The notes below the pieces were generated by a model. It saw only the letters and a program-made list of their open reading frames with translations, ran no database searches and was not told the origin of the DNA. The translations under genes were made by a program, and so were the position numbers. Of a stretch of 64,000 nucleotides of DNA, positions 1 to 10,310 are shown in pieces; within the stretch, counting starts at the first letter, position 1, and every line of letters starts with the position of its first letter. This DNA comes from Torymus aiolomorphi. Taxonomy: Eukaryota > Arthropoda > Insecta > Hymenoptera > Torymidae. Location: NCBI GenBank assembly GCA_036365515.1, contig CM070873.1:176687604-176751603 (forward strand), written 5' to 3'.

Positions 1-216
1 GTTTGTACTGTAGTTAATGGCGGGCGCGGCGCGCACCCTTACCTCCATCTTGAACTCTGGAGAAACAAACTCTATGTCAACATAAGTACCTATAAATTTC
101 TAATGTGAATTTAATCGATCTACACGAGGCAAGGGGAGTTGGCAATAATTTTCGATTCTGGCCTTAATATAAGTACCTATACATACATTTATATTTATAT
201 CTGTGGCACGTTTTGA

Positions 217-412
217 CGAGCTATAAATATACGGATCGGATGTTTTGGCGAGTTTGTAACGTTTTTGACGAGCTCGTCATAACAGTAAAGATACCGGAGA
301 CCACTTTTGGCGAGTTTAGTTAATACCTCAGCCCCAGAGAGGGATAATATTTCTTTAGTCATGCATACGAGTCCCTGATTGTAAAAACTCTAGCTCGCCA
401 AAACGGTTCACC

Positions 413-415
<3 letters not shown>
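217..415. repeat. Core-plus-iteron repeat, copy 1
   Basis: A short repeat with the core GGATAATATTTCTTTAGTCA (about 345-362) shared with three other places in the window. Here the core is flanked by several copies of TTTTGGCGAG or TTTTGACGAG on the left and one inverted copy (CTCGCCAAAA) on the right. A TA tract (about 417-452) adjoins it. No coding potential is seen. The family is not recognised. Confidence 0.6.

Positions 416-416
<1 letters not shown>

Positions 417-452
<36 letters not shown>
417..452. repeat. (TA)n microsatellite
   Basis: Uninterrupted TA dinucleotides between the iterated repeat on the left and the Helitron 3' end on the right. Confidence 0.95.
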
Positions 453-459
<7 letters not shown>

Positions 460-466
460 GTATATA

Positions 467-486
467 CTAGGGGGGCTGCGCCCCCT
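467..486 (-). other. Helitron 3' terminus (hairpin plus CTAG)
   Basis: Read on the minus strand, a GC hairpin (GGGGGCGCAGCCCCC) is followed directly by CTAG and then T. A hairpin just before a terminal CTRR is the standard Helitron 3' end, and insertion between A and T is typical. It lies about 600 bases downstream of the helicase fragment on the same strand, so it is probably the 3' end of that Helitron. Confidence 0.75.
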
Positions 487-1081
487 ACTCGCTCCGCTCG
501 TCAACCCCCAGCTTTGAAAAATAAGACCTTGAAGACTTTGAACCTATTTATTTTCAAGGTAGTGATTTTTTTGAATATATAAGACTACATTTACGCTATC
601 AATTTTGATTTAAAAATCTTTGTTGTGTTTTATTTTTATTATTTTATGTATGAACTGAAACTTAAATAAATTTCGTATACCGATTTCATTTAGTTATTGA
701 TTTAGATCTCTTATAATATCGTTTAAACAATTCCTCATTTATTTTATACTATTATTGCGTATATTTTATATTGTGAAATTTGTTTTTTGAAAATATAAGA
801 GCATAATCACTTTAAAAATTATGATTTAAAAATCCTTTCTTTGATTTTATTTGTATTTTTATATGGATCAAATCGAAACTTAATTAAATTTTATATACAA
901 TTTTCATTTAGCTAATTATTAAAATCTCATATCATTCAAATAATTTCTCCTTTATTTTATACTTTTATTACGTATATTTTATATTGAGAAATTTGGTTTT
1001 TGAATATATATGAACATATTTTTTAATAAATATGTGCAATAAATATATATACATATTTACTTATATAACTAATTGTTTTTT
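487..1081. repeat. AT-rich Helitron 3' region with a ~220-bp duplication
   Basis: No gene is seen. Two diverged direct copies of about 215-225 bp can be aligned (about 565-781 and 784-996), both ending near TATTTTATATTG(T/A)GAAATTTG, with the start of a third after them. This lies between the helicase fragment and the Helitron 3' hairpin and is best read as the element's 3' non-coding part. Confidence 0.6.
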
Positions 1082-1965
1082 TTAATTATCAAGAATTTCT
1101 TCCCAAACAATATTTTCAATTTCTAATGAATTTTCTAAATTATTTTGTATATATATGTTATCTGGATTTCTACATCGTGGTAAAGCAAGATATAATTGAC
1201 GGTGTGAGAAGAATTGCCTTTTGATGTATAACCCTACATAATCAAAACTTTGTCCCTGAGATTTATTAATGATCATGCAAAATGCTAATGTTAATGGAAA
1301 ATGTTTTTTTTATAAAGAATAAACTGTAATGAAGAAGATTCTCCTGTATTTAATGTAATTCTTGGAATAAAAAATCTATTACCTACTTTTTCTCCTGTTA
1401 ATATTTCTGCTTCAATATTATATCTAAATAATTTGGTTATTTTAAGTCTAGTACCGTTACACAAACCTTCGTGTATACTCAAATTTCTAATTAGCATAAC
1501 AATAGCATTAACTTTTAAATCTAATTTATGAGGTTGGAAACCTTCATAAATATTGTTTAATGTTTCTATTGGAAAAAGTAGAGGAATGTTGTCATCACAT
1601 TGATCAACACCTTTATGAGTCGCATAATCTGTACTATAATAAGTCTTCTTATCACCATTTAATAACATTAAAATTTTTTTATTCAAAAATTTAATGTCTT
1701 CATTATGAGGTGCTAAAATAACACGATCATAACCATTTATTTTATTAATATTTTTATAAATTTGTAAGCAAACATCCTTAGTTCTCCAATTATTAGGTAT
1801 TATAAAAGGATTTATATTACCGTCTCCAATTTGTAATAATAATTTTGAGAATTCATTATTCTGAGAACGAATATTGTGTTTTAATTTGAAAATTTTAAAT
1901 AAATGCCAAAGTTCAGAATATTTAATAGTGTCTTCAATTATAGCACTTCTAAATCCGTTTTTCAT
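1082..1965 (-). pseudogene. Helitron 1 helicase C-terminal fragment
   Basis: Two reading frames (1291-1965 and 1082-1276) together give the C-terminal part of a Pif1-like Helitron helicase: YSELWHLF, LLQIGDGNI, APHNED, VMLIRNLSIHEGLCNGTRLKI, and after a frameshift near 1280-1300 INKSQGQSF and HRQLYLALPR. These match the regions of the better preserved helicase at 15055-16515. Walker A and Walker B are absent. Confidence 0.85.
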
Positions 1966-2191
1966 TACTGGGAGTATTCTTCAAAAACAATTATTTGTTG
2001 ATTTTCTGTATGAACTGCTAAACGGATAATAGTATGACTCCTTCCACATAAGGGAAATTTTTGTAACCGCTATGCTGCTTCCATTGGGCTCAAGTACCGG
2101 CCATCAATATATTCAGTAATTTCATCATATATTCCATTTCTTTTGTGATCATTTTTTTTAATGTACAAAAAGCTCTATCACTACCTTTATG

Positions 2192-3489
2192 TACGAGGGT
2201 CATTTGACAAGTACCTAGCCTCACCGCCAGATGGTGCCACTATCGCACCAGAAATACACTACAGTGCAGTATCTTCCTGTAAACGGTTACAGACGAAATT
2301 TCAGCCGGATCGGAGTTGTAGTTTATTTTTGAGAGCGTGTGAAAGCAAATGTGCCCGTTGATTTTTGAAAAAATGGAGAAAGAACAATATCGGTCGGTGA
2401 TTCGATTCTTGTTTTTGGAAGGGAAATCGCGCAGTGAAATTAAAGCACGCTTGGATGCAGTGTATGGGGATGCTTCTCCTTCGATGGCGACCGTTAAATT
2501 TTGGTATAACGAGTTTCAACGTGGTCGTACGTCGGTTTTTGATGATCCACGCCCAGGTGCTCCGAAAACAGCCACTACGGAGGAGAACGTGACAAAAATA
2601 CACGATATCGTTTTGTCAGACCGCCGATTAAAGGTGCACGAGATAGCTGCGATAGTAGGCATCTCAGAAGAACGCGTGTGGCATATCCTACATGAGATTT
2701 TAGGCATGAGGAAGCTGTCAGCAAGGTGGGTGCCGCGTTTGCTGACTGCAGACAACAAGCGCATCCGTGTGAACAGTTCAGAGCAGTGTTTGGAGCTGTT
2801 TAATCGCAATCCAAAAGAGTTTTTGCGTCGTTACGTGACCGTCGACGAAACATGGATTCACTACTACACTCCAGAGACCAAGGAGCAGTCAAAACAGTGG
2901 ACCTTACCCGGTGAACCTCCTCCGAAGAAGACGAAGACGGTCCCGTCGGCCGGAAAGGTGATGGCCACTGTTTTCTGGGATTCTCAAGGTGTGATTTTTA
3001 TTGACTATCTGGAGAAGGGCAAAACGGTCACAGGACAGTACTACGCCGAACTATTGAGCCGATTTGACGCCGTGTTGGAAGAAAAACGGCCCCATTTGTC
3101 TAAAAAGAAAATGCTTTTCCACCACGATAATGCACCGGCTCACACTTCTGCACTCGCCACGGCTAAATTGGTCGAATTACGCTACGAACTGCTGCCCCAT
3201 CCATCGTATTCTCCAGATTTGGCTCCGTGCGACTTTTTTTTGTTTCCGAACCTAAAAAATTCGCTCGCCGGGAAGAGATTCCACTCCAATAACGAAATAA
3301 TCGCCGCCACGGAGGCCTATTTTGCAAACCAAGAGAAAAGATTTTTTTCAACGGGGTTAAAAAAATTGGAACACCGCTGGACCAAGTGTATTCAACTAAA
3401 AGGAGACTACATTGAAAAATAAATTTTATTTTTTGTAAAATTTTGGTGTTTTCATTTGTAGGCTAGGTAATTATCAAATGACCCTCGTA
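2192..3489 (+). mobile_element. Mariner transposon inserted in Helitron 1
   Basis: A 1.3-kb element with imperfect terminal inverted repeats beginning TACGAGGGTCATTTGA (left 2192-2220, right about 3461-3489), with TA at each end as the target site. It carries one intact transposase ORF. The Helitron Rep coding sequence resumes on each side, which fixes the boundaries and shows the mariner came later. The TIRs differ at only a few positions and the ORF is open, so the insertion is fairly recent. Confidence 0.95.
2373..3422 (+). CDS. Mariner transposase (DD34D), intact
   Basis: Cut-and-paste transposase acting in the nucleus. The N-terminus holds the helix-turn-helix region (EGKSRSEIKARL, then VHEIAAIVGISEERVWHIL at about residues 85-110). 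The catalytic domain shows VTVDETW, HHDNAPAH and SPDLAPCDFFLFP; 34 residues separate the second and third aspartates, the mariner DD34D spacing. Length from this start is 349 residues, normal for mariner. The ATG at 2373 (AAAAATGG context) is preferred to the one at 2349 because family members usually begin just before the KEQ-R-I-FLF-EGKS block. No stop or frameshift is seen. Regulation cannot be judged beyond the short non-coding stretch between TIR and ATG. Confidence 0.95.
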   Translation: MEKEQYRSVIRFLFLEGKSRSEIKARLDAVYGDASPSMATVKFWYNEFQRGRTSVFDDPRPGAPKTATTEENVTKIHDIVLSDRRLKVHEIAAIVGISEERVWHILHEILGMRKLSARWVPRLLTADNKRIRVNSSEQCLELFNRNPKEFLRRYVTVDETWIHYYTPETKEQSKQWTLPGEPPPKKTKTVPSAGKVMATVFWDSQGVIFIDYLEKGKTVTGQYYAELLSRFDAVLEEKRPHLSKKKMLFHHDNAPAHTSALATAKLVELRYELLPHPSYSPDLAPCDFFLFPNLKNSLAGKRFHSNNEIIAATEAYFANQEKRFFSTGLKKLEHRWTKCIQLKGDYIEK

Positions 3490-4919
3490 TATAATCAGAA
3501 ATATATTTGATGCTTTGAATTGAAGCACAATATTCAACATTAATATGACATTTATATTTTTCTAATAAAAATTTATTGTAAGGAACTACCATTGAATTAT
3601 CTACTGGAATAATTTTTTTACTTCTTTTAAGTCGATATGTGTAATTATCAGAAGAATTATTTGTTCGTTTATATTTAGGATAACCATTTTTTTTTAATGT
3701 TGTTGACGATTGAAGAGGTTTAGTAAAATTTTGTTTACAAACGTCTTTACATTTATCGTAACACGGAGAATTTTCACTATGTGGTCCATGTAACATATGT
3801 TTTATAACTAATTTTTGTAATTTTTTATCATTATTAGAAGGTATCTCAGCAGAAATGTGTTTATTAATAGCTTCTGGTGTCATTAGTTTATTTTTATGAT
3901 CTAATGTTACTACAAGATGTGCATACGGTAATCCTTTTTTCTGAAATTCCATAGTATACACATAAGCTAAAGCATTTTCAAAAATTTGATGGTTTTCTAT
4001 ATCATTAAGTAAACACTTAAATTTTGTATAAAATAATCTAACTGTAATATTTAGTATACCATTGGGCGCAGTTCCGATAGGAAATGTCGTTAATACATTT
4101 AATTTTTTCCACTTAGGATTACACGTCATAGTTATAAATAAATCAAGTCAACCAATATTTCTTACTATTGCCATTGCATCTTGATAATGTTGCTGCATAT
4201 ATCTAGGACTACCTATATAAGTTGCTGGTAGTACAAAAATATTTCCTAGTCTTTCTTTTTTTCAAAATTTTCTGATATATTTAATGCACTATTTATAACA
4301 TGAGCCCTCAAACTTTGATAACATTCGGTACGTAATTTTTTTTGTTTCTGCCTGAAATAATTCTTTCTATTGTTTTCTATCATAATATAGGCATGTAAAA
4401 AGAATTGTTGGGTTAGTCTCCTTCCAAATAAAAATGGATTGAAATTTTCTGAATTTGGTCTGTAAGCTAATCAATAAGAATAGTGCTGTAATATTGTTAG
4501 AAGGTTTTCTTTTGAATCATATGGTTTTTTAATATAACTAATACTCCAGCCTAAATCTCCTGAAGGAAAAAATAATGGAAATACCATTGGGTCAACATGA
4601 TGTGATAATTTACTTAAATATGTGTATTCTTTTTCATCAGAACTATTTTTCGGATAAACGTATAGATCATAATTATGAGGGATTCCTGATTTGGAAATAA
4701 TTATAGCTGCACATTCCGACGTTAATAGTTTAGTATAATTATGTTTTTGATTATTATTCTTACGAACAAAATATAATTTATAATTTGAAAGTTTCTCTGT
4801 ATTAGTTATTACGTGTAAATATTGATACTGTTTAGCATAAGAATTACTATTTAAAACTTCAGTCAATAATTTTAAATGTTCTTGAGTTAAATCTTTATGA
4901 CTTTATTTTCATTTCAATT

Positions 4920-5177
4920 GCAGTATTGTCATCATATATATATATACATATATACATATATATAAACTTGTATAACGTTAGTTCCCAGGACCCCGTGTTA
5001 CTGTATATCTATACGTGACTAAAGAAATAATGTCTCTTATGGGGGCCGATGTCCTCAAAACTGACGTTAAACATATGTAGATTCAGGGACTGTCCCCAAA
5101 ACTAACAAATGTCCCCGAAACCAACGTTAAACATCTGGAATGTCCTGGAAACTAACATAAAACATAAATATATATAT
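4920..5177. repeat. Core-plus-iteron repeat, copy 3
   Basis: The shared core is present in reverse (GTGACTAAAGAAATAATG, about 5015-5032). To its right are at least three copies of a motif like GTCCYSRAAACTRAC-TTAAACAT (about 5050-5165). TA tracts lie on both sides (about 4937 and 5167). The iterated motif is unlike those of the other copies. Confidence 0.55.
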
Positions 5178-6250
5178 TGTAACGGGATGGCTAGTGGGGG
5201 AAAATCCCAACAAGCCACAGGCCAGCGATGCCCTAGAACACGGTGCCGCGGGTGTCAGACTAAAATGACTTACCCGGGGATCTGCTCCTGGAAACCCGAA
5301 AACAACGCGAAGATCGCACACGAACTTCGCTTTCCAACTAATTGGATCGCTGAGTGAAAAGCGCGCGCTCGAAGAGTAAAGCGCGCGGCCGCTATGCTCA
5401 GATATGAAAACGACCGGCGGAGTCGTTTTCCCGCGGAGGCGGCGGTATCCGGGAGAAGGACAGGTTGTAATGAACAACGCGACGAGTAACTAGATATCAC
5501 AATATATTCACAATCACTAATCTCTACAAGCACAACGCACGTGCTGATTAGAACAAAGAGTTAGTTCGCGCGCGACCGTTAATATTCAAACGCGCGAACT
5601 ACACGGCGCGCGGCGAAGCTGCTAATTTCGCGCGCGGTGTTAAAGTACGGCGGGCTGACACACACCCCCACGTACACGGCACAGAAGGCTTGCACGGGGC
5701 GATTTCCGTGCGAGCCTTTACCATGAACCCGCGAGAGGAGAGTAGAAAACTTACGTTAGGAAGGAGCAGCCGGTGCACTCGACTCTCTCTCGCTCCCTGT
5801 CGTTCGCACAGCAGTTGCGCTCTCTCTCTCTCTCTCTTTCGCTGTATTGGGTCGGCAGGCGGGCTAGCTGGCGGCTCCTCGCTCGCAGGCTCGTTCTGCT
5901 CGTGGCACACGCTACGCGGTATCGCTCTCTCTCTGTCTCTCTTGTGCGCGCCTCCACTATTTGCGGCGCCTCCACTACACTCGCGGGGTCTCACAAAACG
6001 ATCGAACGGCGTGGACAATTAAACTCACGAAGAACGGAGGAGATCCTACTTGCGCGACGGCAGACACGAAGATGGCTCCCTTTTCTCGCGGGAACCAGTT
6101 AGCAGCTTCGCGACGGATGACGGGCATTTTACGCGTCGCGAGACCGATTCGCTACGCGCGGCGCGCCTCGATTCGGCTGCGCAGGAGTTGCGCGCGCGCG
6201 CTCACTACCTTCGCGCGGTAGATTAGAATCGCGGCTAGACATGCCTTACA
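5178..6250. mobile_element. Probable solo LTR
   Basis: Starts TGTAACGGG and ends CCTTACA, flanked by ATAT on both sides, consistent with a 4-bp target duplication. The interior is GC-rich with CT tracts and strong CpG content, unlike its AT-rich surroundings. TG...CA ends with TGTAAC resemble insect Gypsy LTRs. No internal retroviral genes lie nearby, so a solo LTR is the best reading. The ATAT duplication is weak evidence because the flanks are TA microsatellites. Open frames here are Ser/Arg/Leu-rich and arise from CT tracts. Confidence 0.55.
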
Positions 6251-6504
6251 ATATATATATATATATATATATATACATTTCTTTACCAGATTTATGGAGC
6301 CCTTTTATACACATGAGCATATTTATGGTGCCCGTTTTCTTTTATGGAGTCCGGGTCCCATAAAGTATTCTTATACGGCGTTTATGGAGCCCGATCTAGA
6401 GTTTCTATACCCAGAGAGGGATTATTTCTTTAGTCACTTGTATACGGGAACTCTGGGCGTAGGTACAAATATACAGGGATGGGCTCCATAAAGGGGTTAA
6501 GTGA

Positions 6505-6589
<85 letters not shown>

Positions 6590-6590
6590 A
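6251..6590. repeat. Core-plus-iteron repeat, copy 2, with flanking TA tracts
   Basis: The core GGATTATTTCTTTAGTCAC (about 6418-6436) is preceded by four copies of TTTATGGAGCCC-like motifs (about 6292-6392, one of them inverted) and followed by one inverted copy, GGGCTCCATAAA (about 6482-6493). The unit sits between an AT tract (about 6251-6275) and a long TA tract (about 6510-6585). Copy 4 at 49.9 kb has the same type of iteron. Confidence 0.65.
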
Positions 6591-7047
6591 ATTGACCACA
6601 CGATAGTTCTGCATTTTTTTGGTAATAAAGTATTTGGCGTTATATGACAAACTTGTCTTTGAATTTTTAAATTATAAATAGCTTTTTTCTTTTCGTATTT
6701 TACGTTTGCACTAAATGTAGCAAAGCAAAATAAGTTAGTATAATATCTGATTAAAGTTCGAAAATTGTTATCATATAATAATAGATTCTTTAGTGTTTTA
6801 TTATCTATACTTAGCGGAGACAAAATTATTTACCCTTACTACAACAAATTGATTTATTATTTTCTTCTTTCCAATATACTGCCGAACAAAATTTACAAAC
6901 ATAACTCATATTTCCAAAATATGATTCATACTCTAAATTTTTATTTTTACTACATTTCTGTTTATTTACTTTTAATGTAGAAAAGGATGATGACGCGAGA
7001 TGTTCGAGGACGCGCTCGGCAACGCCTCTCCTACACTATATATATCA
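6591..7047. other. AT-rich spacer, no gene seen
   Basis: AT-rich sequence with only short open frames of low-complexity composition. No family is recognised. Confidence 0.5.
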
Positions 7048-7290
7048 AGGAGCGCGGGAGCGCTCCGAAGGCAAGTATAGAAGAAACCTAAAGGAGCGAC
7101 CCGTGCTACATATACACTGAATTGGGTGTACGAAAAATTCAATGCGCTTTTACGTATATTGCGTTAGTTTTTACTATATAACATATCCCTCTTAATCGAA
7201 AGCCATTTCATTGCTCTACTCAAATCAAAACATTTTATTTAAAAAGATTATTTCGTTCTGAAGATATAGAGAGCTGAATTTTTTTATGGG
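7048..7290. repeat. Dispersed ~245-bp repeat with GC hairpin, copy 1
   Basis: Starts with the hairpin GGAGCGCGGGAGCGCTCC and ends near CTGAATTTTTTTATG. A second copy in the same orientation is at 18674-18920, where it begins exactly at the point where Helitron 2 is truncated. The two copies diverge completely beyond the right end. Confidence 0.8.
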
Positions 7291-7439
7291 CGATTTCCTT
7301 TTATACTTTTCTTCTCCTTATTCCGGCGTCCGGTTTGCAGCTCTTACGACACTTCCGGTTGTCGTCTATCTTACGCTTGTATATCTATATATATATACAC
7401 ACCCGTATCTGATCGATCTAACCTTACATACAACATGTC

Positions 7440-7920
7440 AGTATTTTTTTATATACAAATGTTATCATATCGTGAGTTAGTTAATAACACATTTCATAGA
7501 TCTCAAGAAGTTGCTGGATTGTTTAGGTTAAGAACTTATTCTTAGCAATCTAAGAAGAAGAATTTTTATCTATCTATTATTTTATAGATATACATTTTAC
7601 AAATGTTATCAAATCGTGAGTTAGTTAATTAGTTGTTTATTTGAAAGATCTGAAGTTGTCAACTGGTGATGAGAAAAATTGATCTATTCGTCTATCAATC
7701 AATGGGCACAATAACTTTCATTAGATAAGTACTTACTAGCTAAATGTTAAATGGCTAAAATCAATTTTTCAACTTGATACTTTGTGAGATTTTTTATTTT
7801 TACAGATTTTTTATTTTTACAGATATATTTTTAGACCAGAAGATTTTTTTCGAGTCATTTTGAAGAGATATATAATTATAGCCAATAATGTTGAGGCGTT
7901 CTAATTGTGTACTGTCTGAA
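7440..7920. repeat. Dispersed AT-rich repeat, also at 24.4-24.95 kb
   Basis: Contains two diverged copies of ATCGTGAGTTAGTTA (about 7471 and 7612), then GTCAACTGGTGAT and TTAGATAAGTACTTACT. The same succession is found at about 24558-24760 in the same orientation. No coding potential is seen. Confidence 0.65.
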
Positions 7921-8109
7921 AAATCTAATTTTGAATTAACAAAAATGAACGAGTGCCCTCATGACCCATGGAGTTATTATTAATGAACAAGAAAAAGTTA
8001 TTTTAATACAAGAACAGACACGTACTACTCAAGATAGAAAAACCAAACCAATATTACTATGGGGCAAATATATTATTATTTACGACACAATATTTTTCAA
8101 GACATCTAT

Positions 8110-10310
8110 AATATAATTATAGTGAAGTCAGTGCAAGTTTTCAGATCAGATATAATAAATGTTTTGTATAATAAATGAAATAAAGTAGCGGTATGATGTG
8201 TTAAATGAAGTGTTTATAACAAATTTAAAACCTCTACTTAAAATCAGAATTTAAAATAATGTGAGACGTTAGAGCCTTGGTTAAGAAAAAGCATTTTTTG
8301 TCTATACTTCAAGAAACTGAGTCGATATTAGTGCTGTGCTCTTGTACATATTTACTTAACCACGAATTAAAAAATTATGTCAAATGAACATTAAAATACA
8401 TAAAAAAGCAAAAATGATGTGTTATTGTTGTGAAAATTTCAACAAATAAAAGTGCTCAGTTAATCTAATTTTATAATTTTCTCACGGTGGGAGACGTCAA
8501 AATGTTTCAGAGGATTTCTCAGTAAATATTTTTCTACACAAGATTCAGATAACTACAAGATTTCTTGTGTATATCAACAATAAAAATAATCAGATACGTA
8601 TTAAATAACTAAATATCTATTTTTAAAATATAAAATGTTAGTTATAAAAATGAACATTGACACTTTGTGTTGATTTTTTATATTTTTTTAGATTGTATGA
8701 GGAATTTCATACGGTGGAAGACATCAAAATATTTCAGAGGAGTTCATAGTAATTTTTGATATACTATAAACAACGGCCTGAAGAAATGGAAGTCTACAAG
8801 CGTCCTGTACAAGAAAATAAGTTAGAAATATCCTGATTTCATTCTCCAATGTGTATAATGTGTTATAAGATTCAATCTATTCTCAAAATGTGACAAGAGC
8901 TGCTAGGAACTAACAACCAAGATGTTTTAGACAGTATTGCTCAAAAAGTACGAAAAAAGTATTATATATGTTTTGAAGTTAATTCTTAAAAATAAAATAA
9001 GGTAATTGCGATTTTCATAGATCATCCATCTAGTTGAAGATCATACTCAAGCTGGTGGATTTTTTTGAAGACTTATGGAATAAACTCAGCCCGATACAAA
9101 TATTTTATTGTATTCTTAAAAAGTGATCAGTGTTCATAAATATTATATAATTATAGTGAAGTCAGCGCAAGTTTTCAGATCAGATATAATAAAATGTTTT
9201 GTATAATAAATGAAATAAAGTAGCAGTATGATGTGTTAAATGAAATGTTTATAACAAATTTAGAAACTCTACTTAAAATCAGAATTTAAAATATTGGTCA
9301 GACGTTAGAACCTTGGTCAAAAAAAAGCATTTTTTGTCTATACTTCAAGAAAGTGAGTCGATATTAGTGCTATGCTCTTGTACATATTTACTTAACCACG
9401 AATTAAAAAATTATGCCAAATGAACATTAAAATACAGGAAAAAGAAAAAATGATGTGTTATTGTTGTGAAAATTTCAACGAATAAAAGTGCTCAGTTAAT
9501 CTAATTTTATAATTTTCTCACGGTGGGAGACGTCAAAATGTTTCAGAGGATTTCTCAGTAAATATTTTTCTACACAAGATTCAGATAACTACAAGATTTC
9601 TTGTGTATATCAACAATAAAAATAATCAGATACGTATTACATGACTAAATATCTATTTTTGAAATATAAAATGTTGGTTATAAAAATGAACATTGACACT
9701 TTGTGTGGATTTATTATTTTTTTTTTTTAGATTATATGAGAAATTTCTTACGGTGGAAGACGTCAAAATGTTTCAGAGGAGTTCTTAGTAATTTTTGCAT
9801 ATACTATAAACAACGACCTGAAGAAATGGAAATCTACAAGCGTCCTGTACAAGAAAATAACTTAGAAATATAATAATAGTGAAGTCAGTGCAAGTTTTCA
9901 GATCAGATATAATAAAATATTTTGTATAATAAATAAAATAATTAGCAGTATGATGTGTTAAATGAAGTGTTTATAACAAATTTAGAACCTCTACTTAAAA
10001 TCAGAATTTAAAATATTGGTCAGCCGTTAGAGGCTTGGTTAAAAAGAAGCATTTTTTGTCTATACTTCAAGAAACTGAGTCGATATTAGTGCTGTGCTCT
10101 TGTACATATTTACTTAAACACCATTTAAAAGATTATGCCAAATGAACATTAAAATACAGAAAAAAGCCAAAATGATATGTTATTGTTGTGAAAATTTCAA
10201 CGCATAAAAGTGCTCAGTTAATCTAATTTTATAATTTTCTCACGAAGGGAGACGTCAAAATGTTTCAGAGGATTCCTCAGTAAATATTTTTCTACACAAG
10301 ATTCAGATAA
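8110..10310. repeat. Three-copy AT-rich repeat array
   Basis: Three direct copies begin with AGTGAAGTCAGYGCAAG near 8120, 9157 and 9878. Copies 1 and 2 continue through a shared block ending in CGTCCTGTACAAGAAAATAA; about 310 bp of extra sequence separates them. Copy 3 directly follows copy 2 and is shorter, diverging near 10310. Each copy contains a module (GATGTGTTATTGTTGTGAAA and what follows) that also occurs at 24.95, 25.2 and 50.9 kb. No intact protein is encoded. Confidence 0.75.

Larger units (their letters stand above)
1082..4905 (-). pseudogene. Helitron 1 Rep/helicase, decayed
   Basis: Minus-strand remains of a Helitron Rep-helicase in several frames. From the 5' side: an N-terminal region (4471-4905, with the VDPMVFPLFFPSGDLGW block), the Rep region (3490-4129, with MTCNPKW and EFQKKGLPYAH), a continuation left of the inserted mariner (about 1985-2191, with a degenerate KGSDRA and an RYLSPMEAA block), then the C-terminal half of the Pif1-type helicase (1082-1965, with LCNGTRL and INKSQGQSF). 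The Walker A and B part of the helicase is missing, so there is an internal deletion near 1966-1990. The HUH motif reads PYAH where HxH is expected, so the first metal-binding histidine is lost. The 5' end is also truncated relative to complete Helitron proteins. A mariner splits the Rep near its two-tyrosine motif. Confidence 0.85.

Noticed and set aside
5599..6221. Many overlapping Ser/Arg/Leu-rich frames
   Set aside because: They arise from CT tracts and GC-rich composition inside a probable LTR; frames on both strands are equally open and match no family.
6405..6823. Frames with long Tyr/Ile runs
   Set aside because: Translation of the TA microsatellite.
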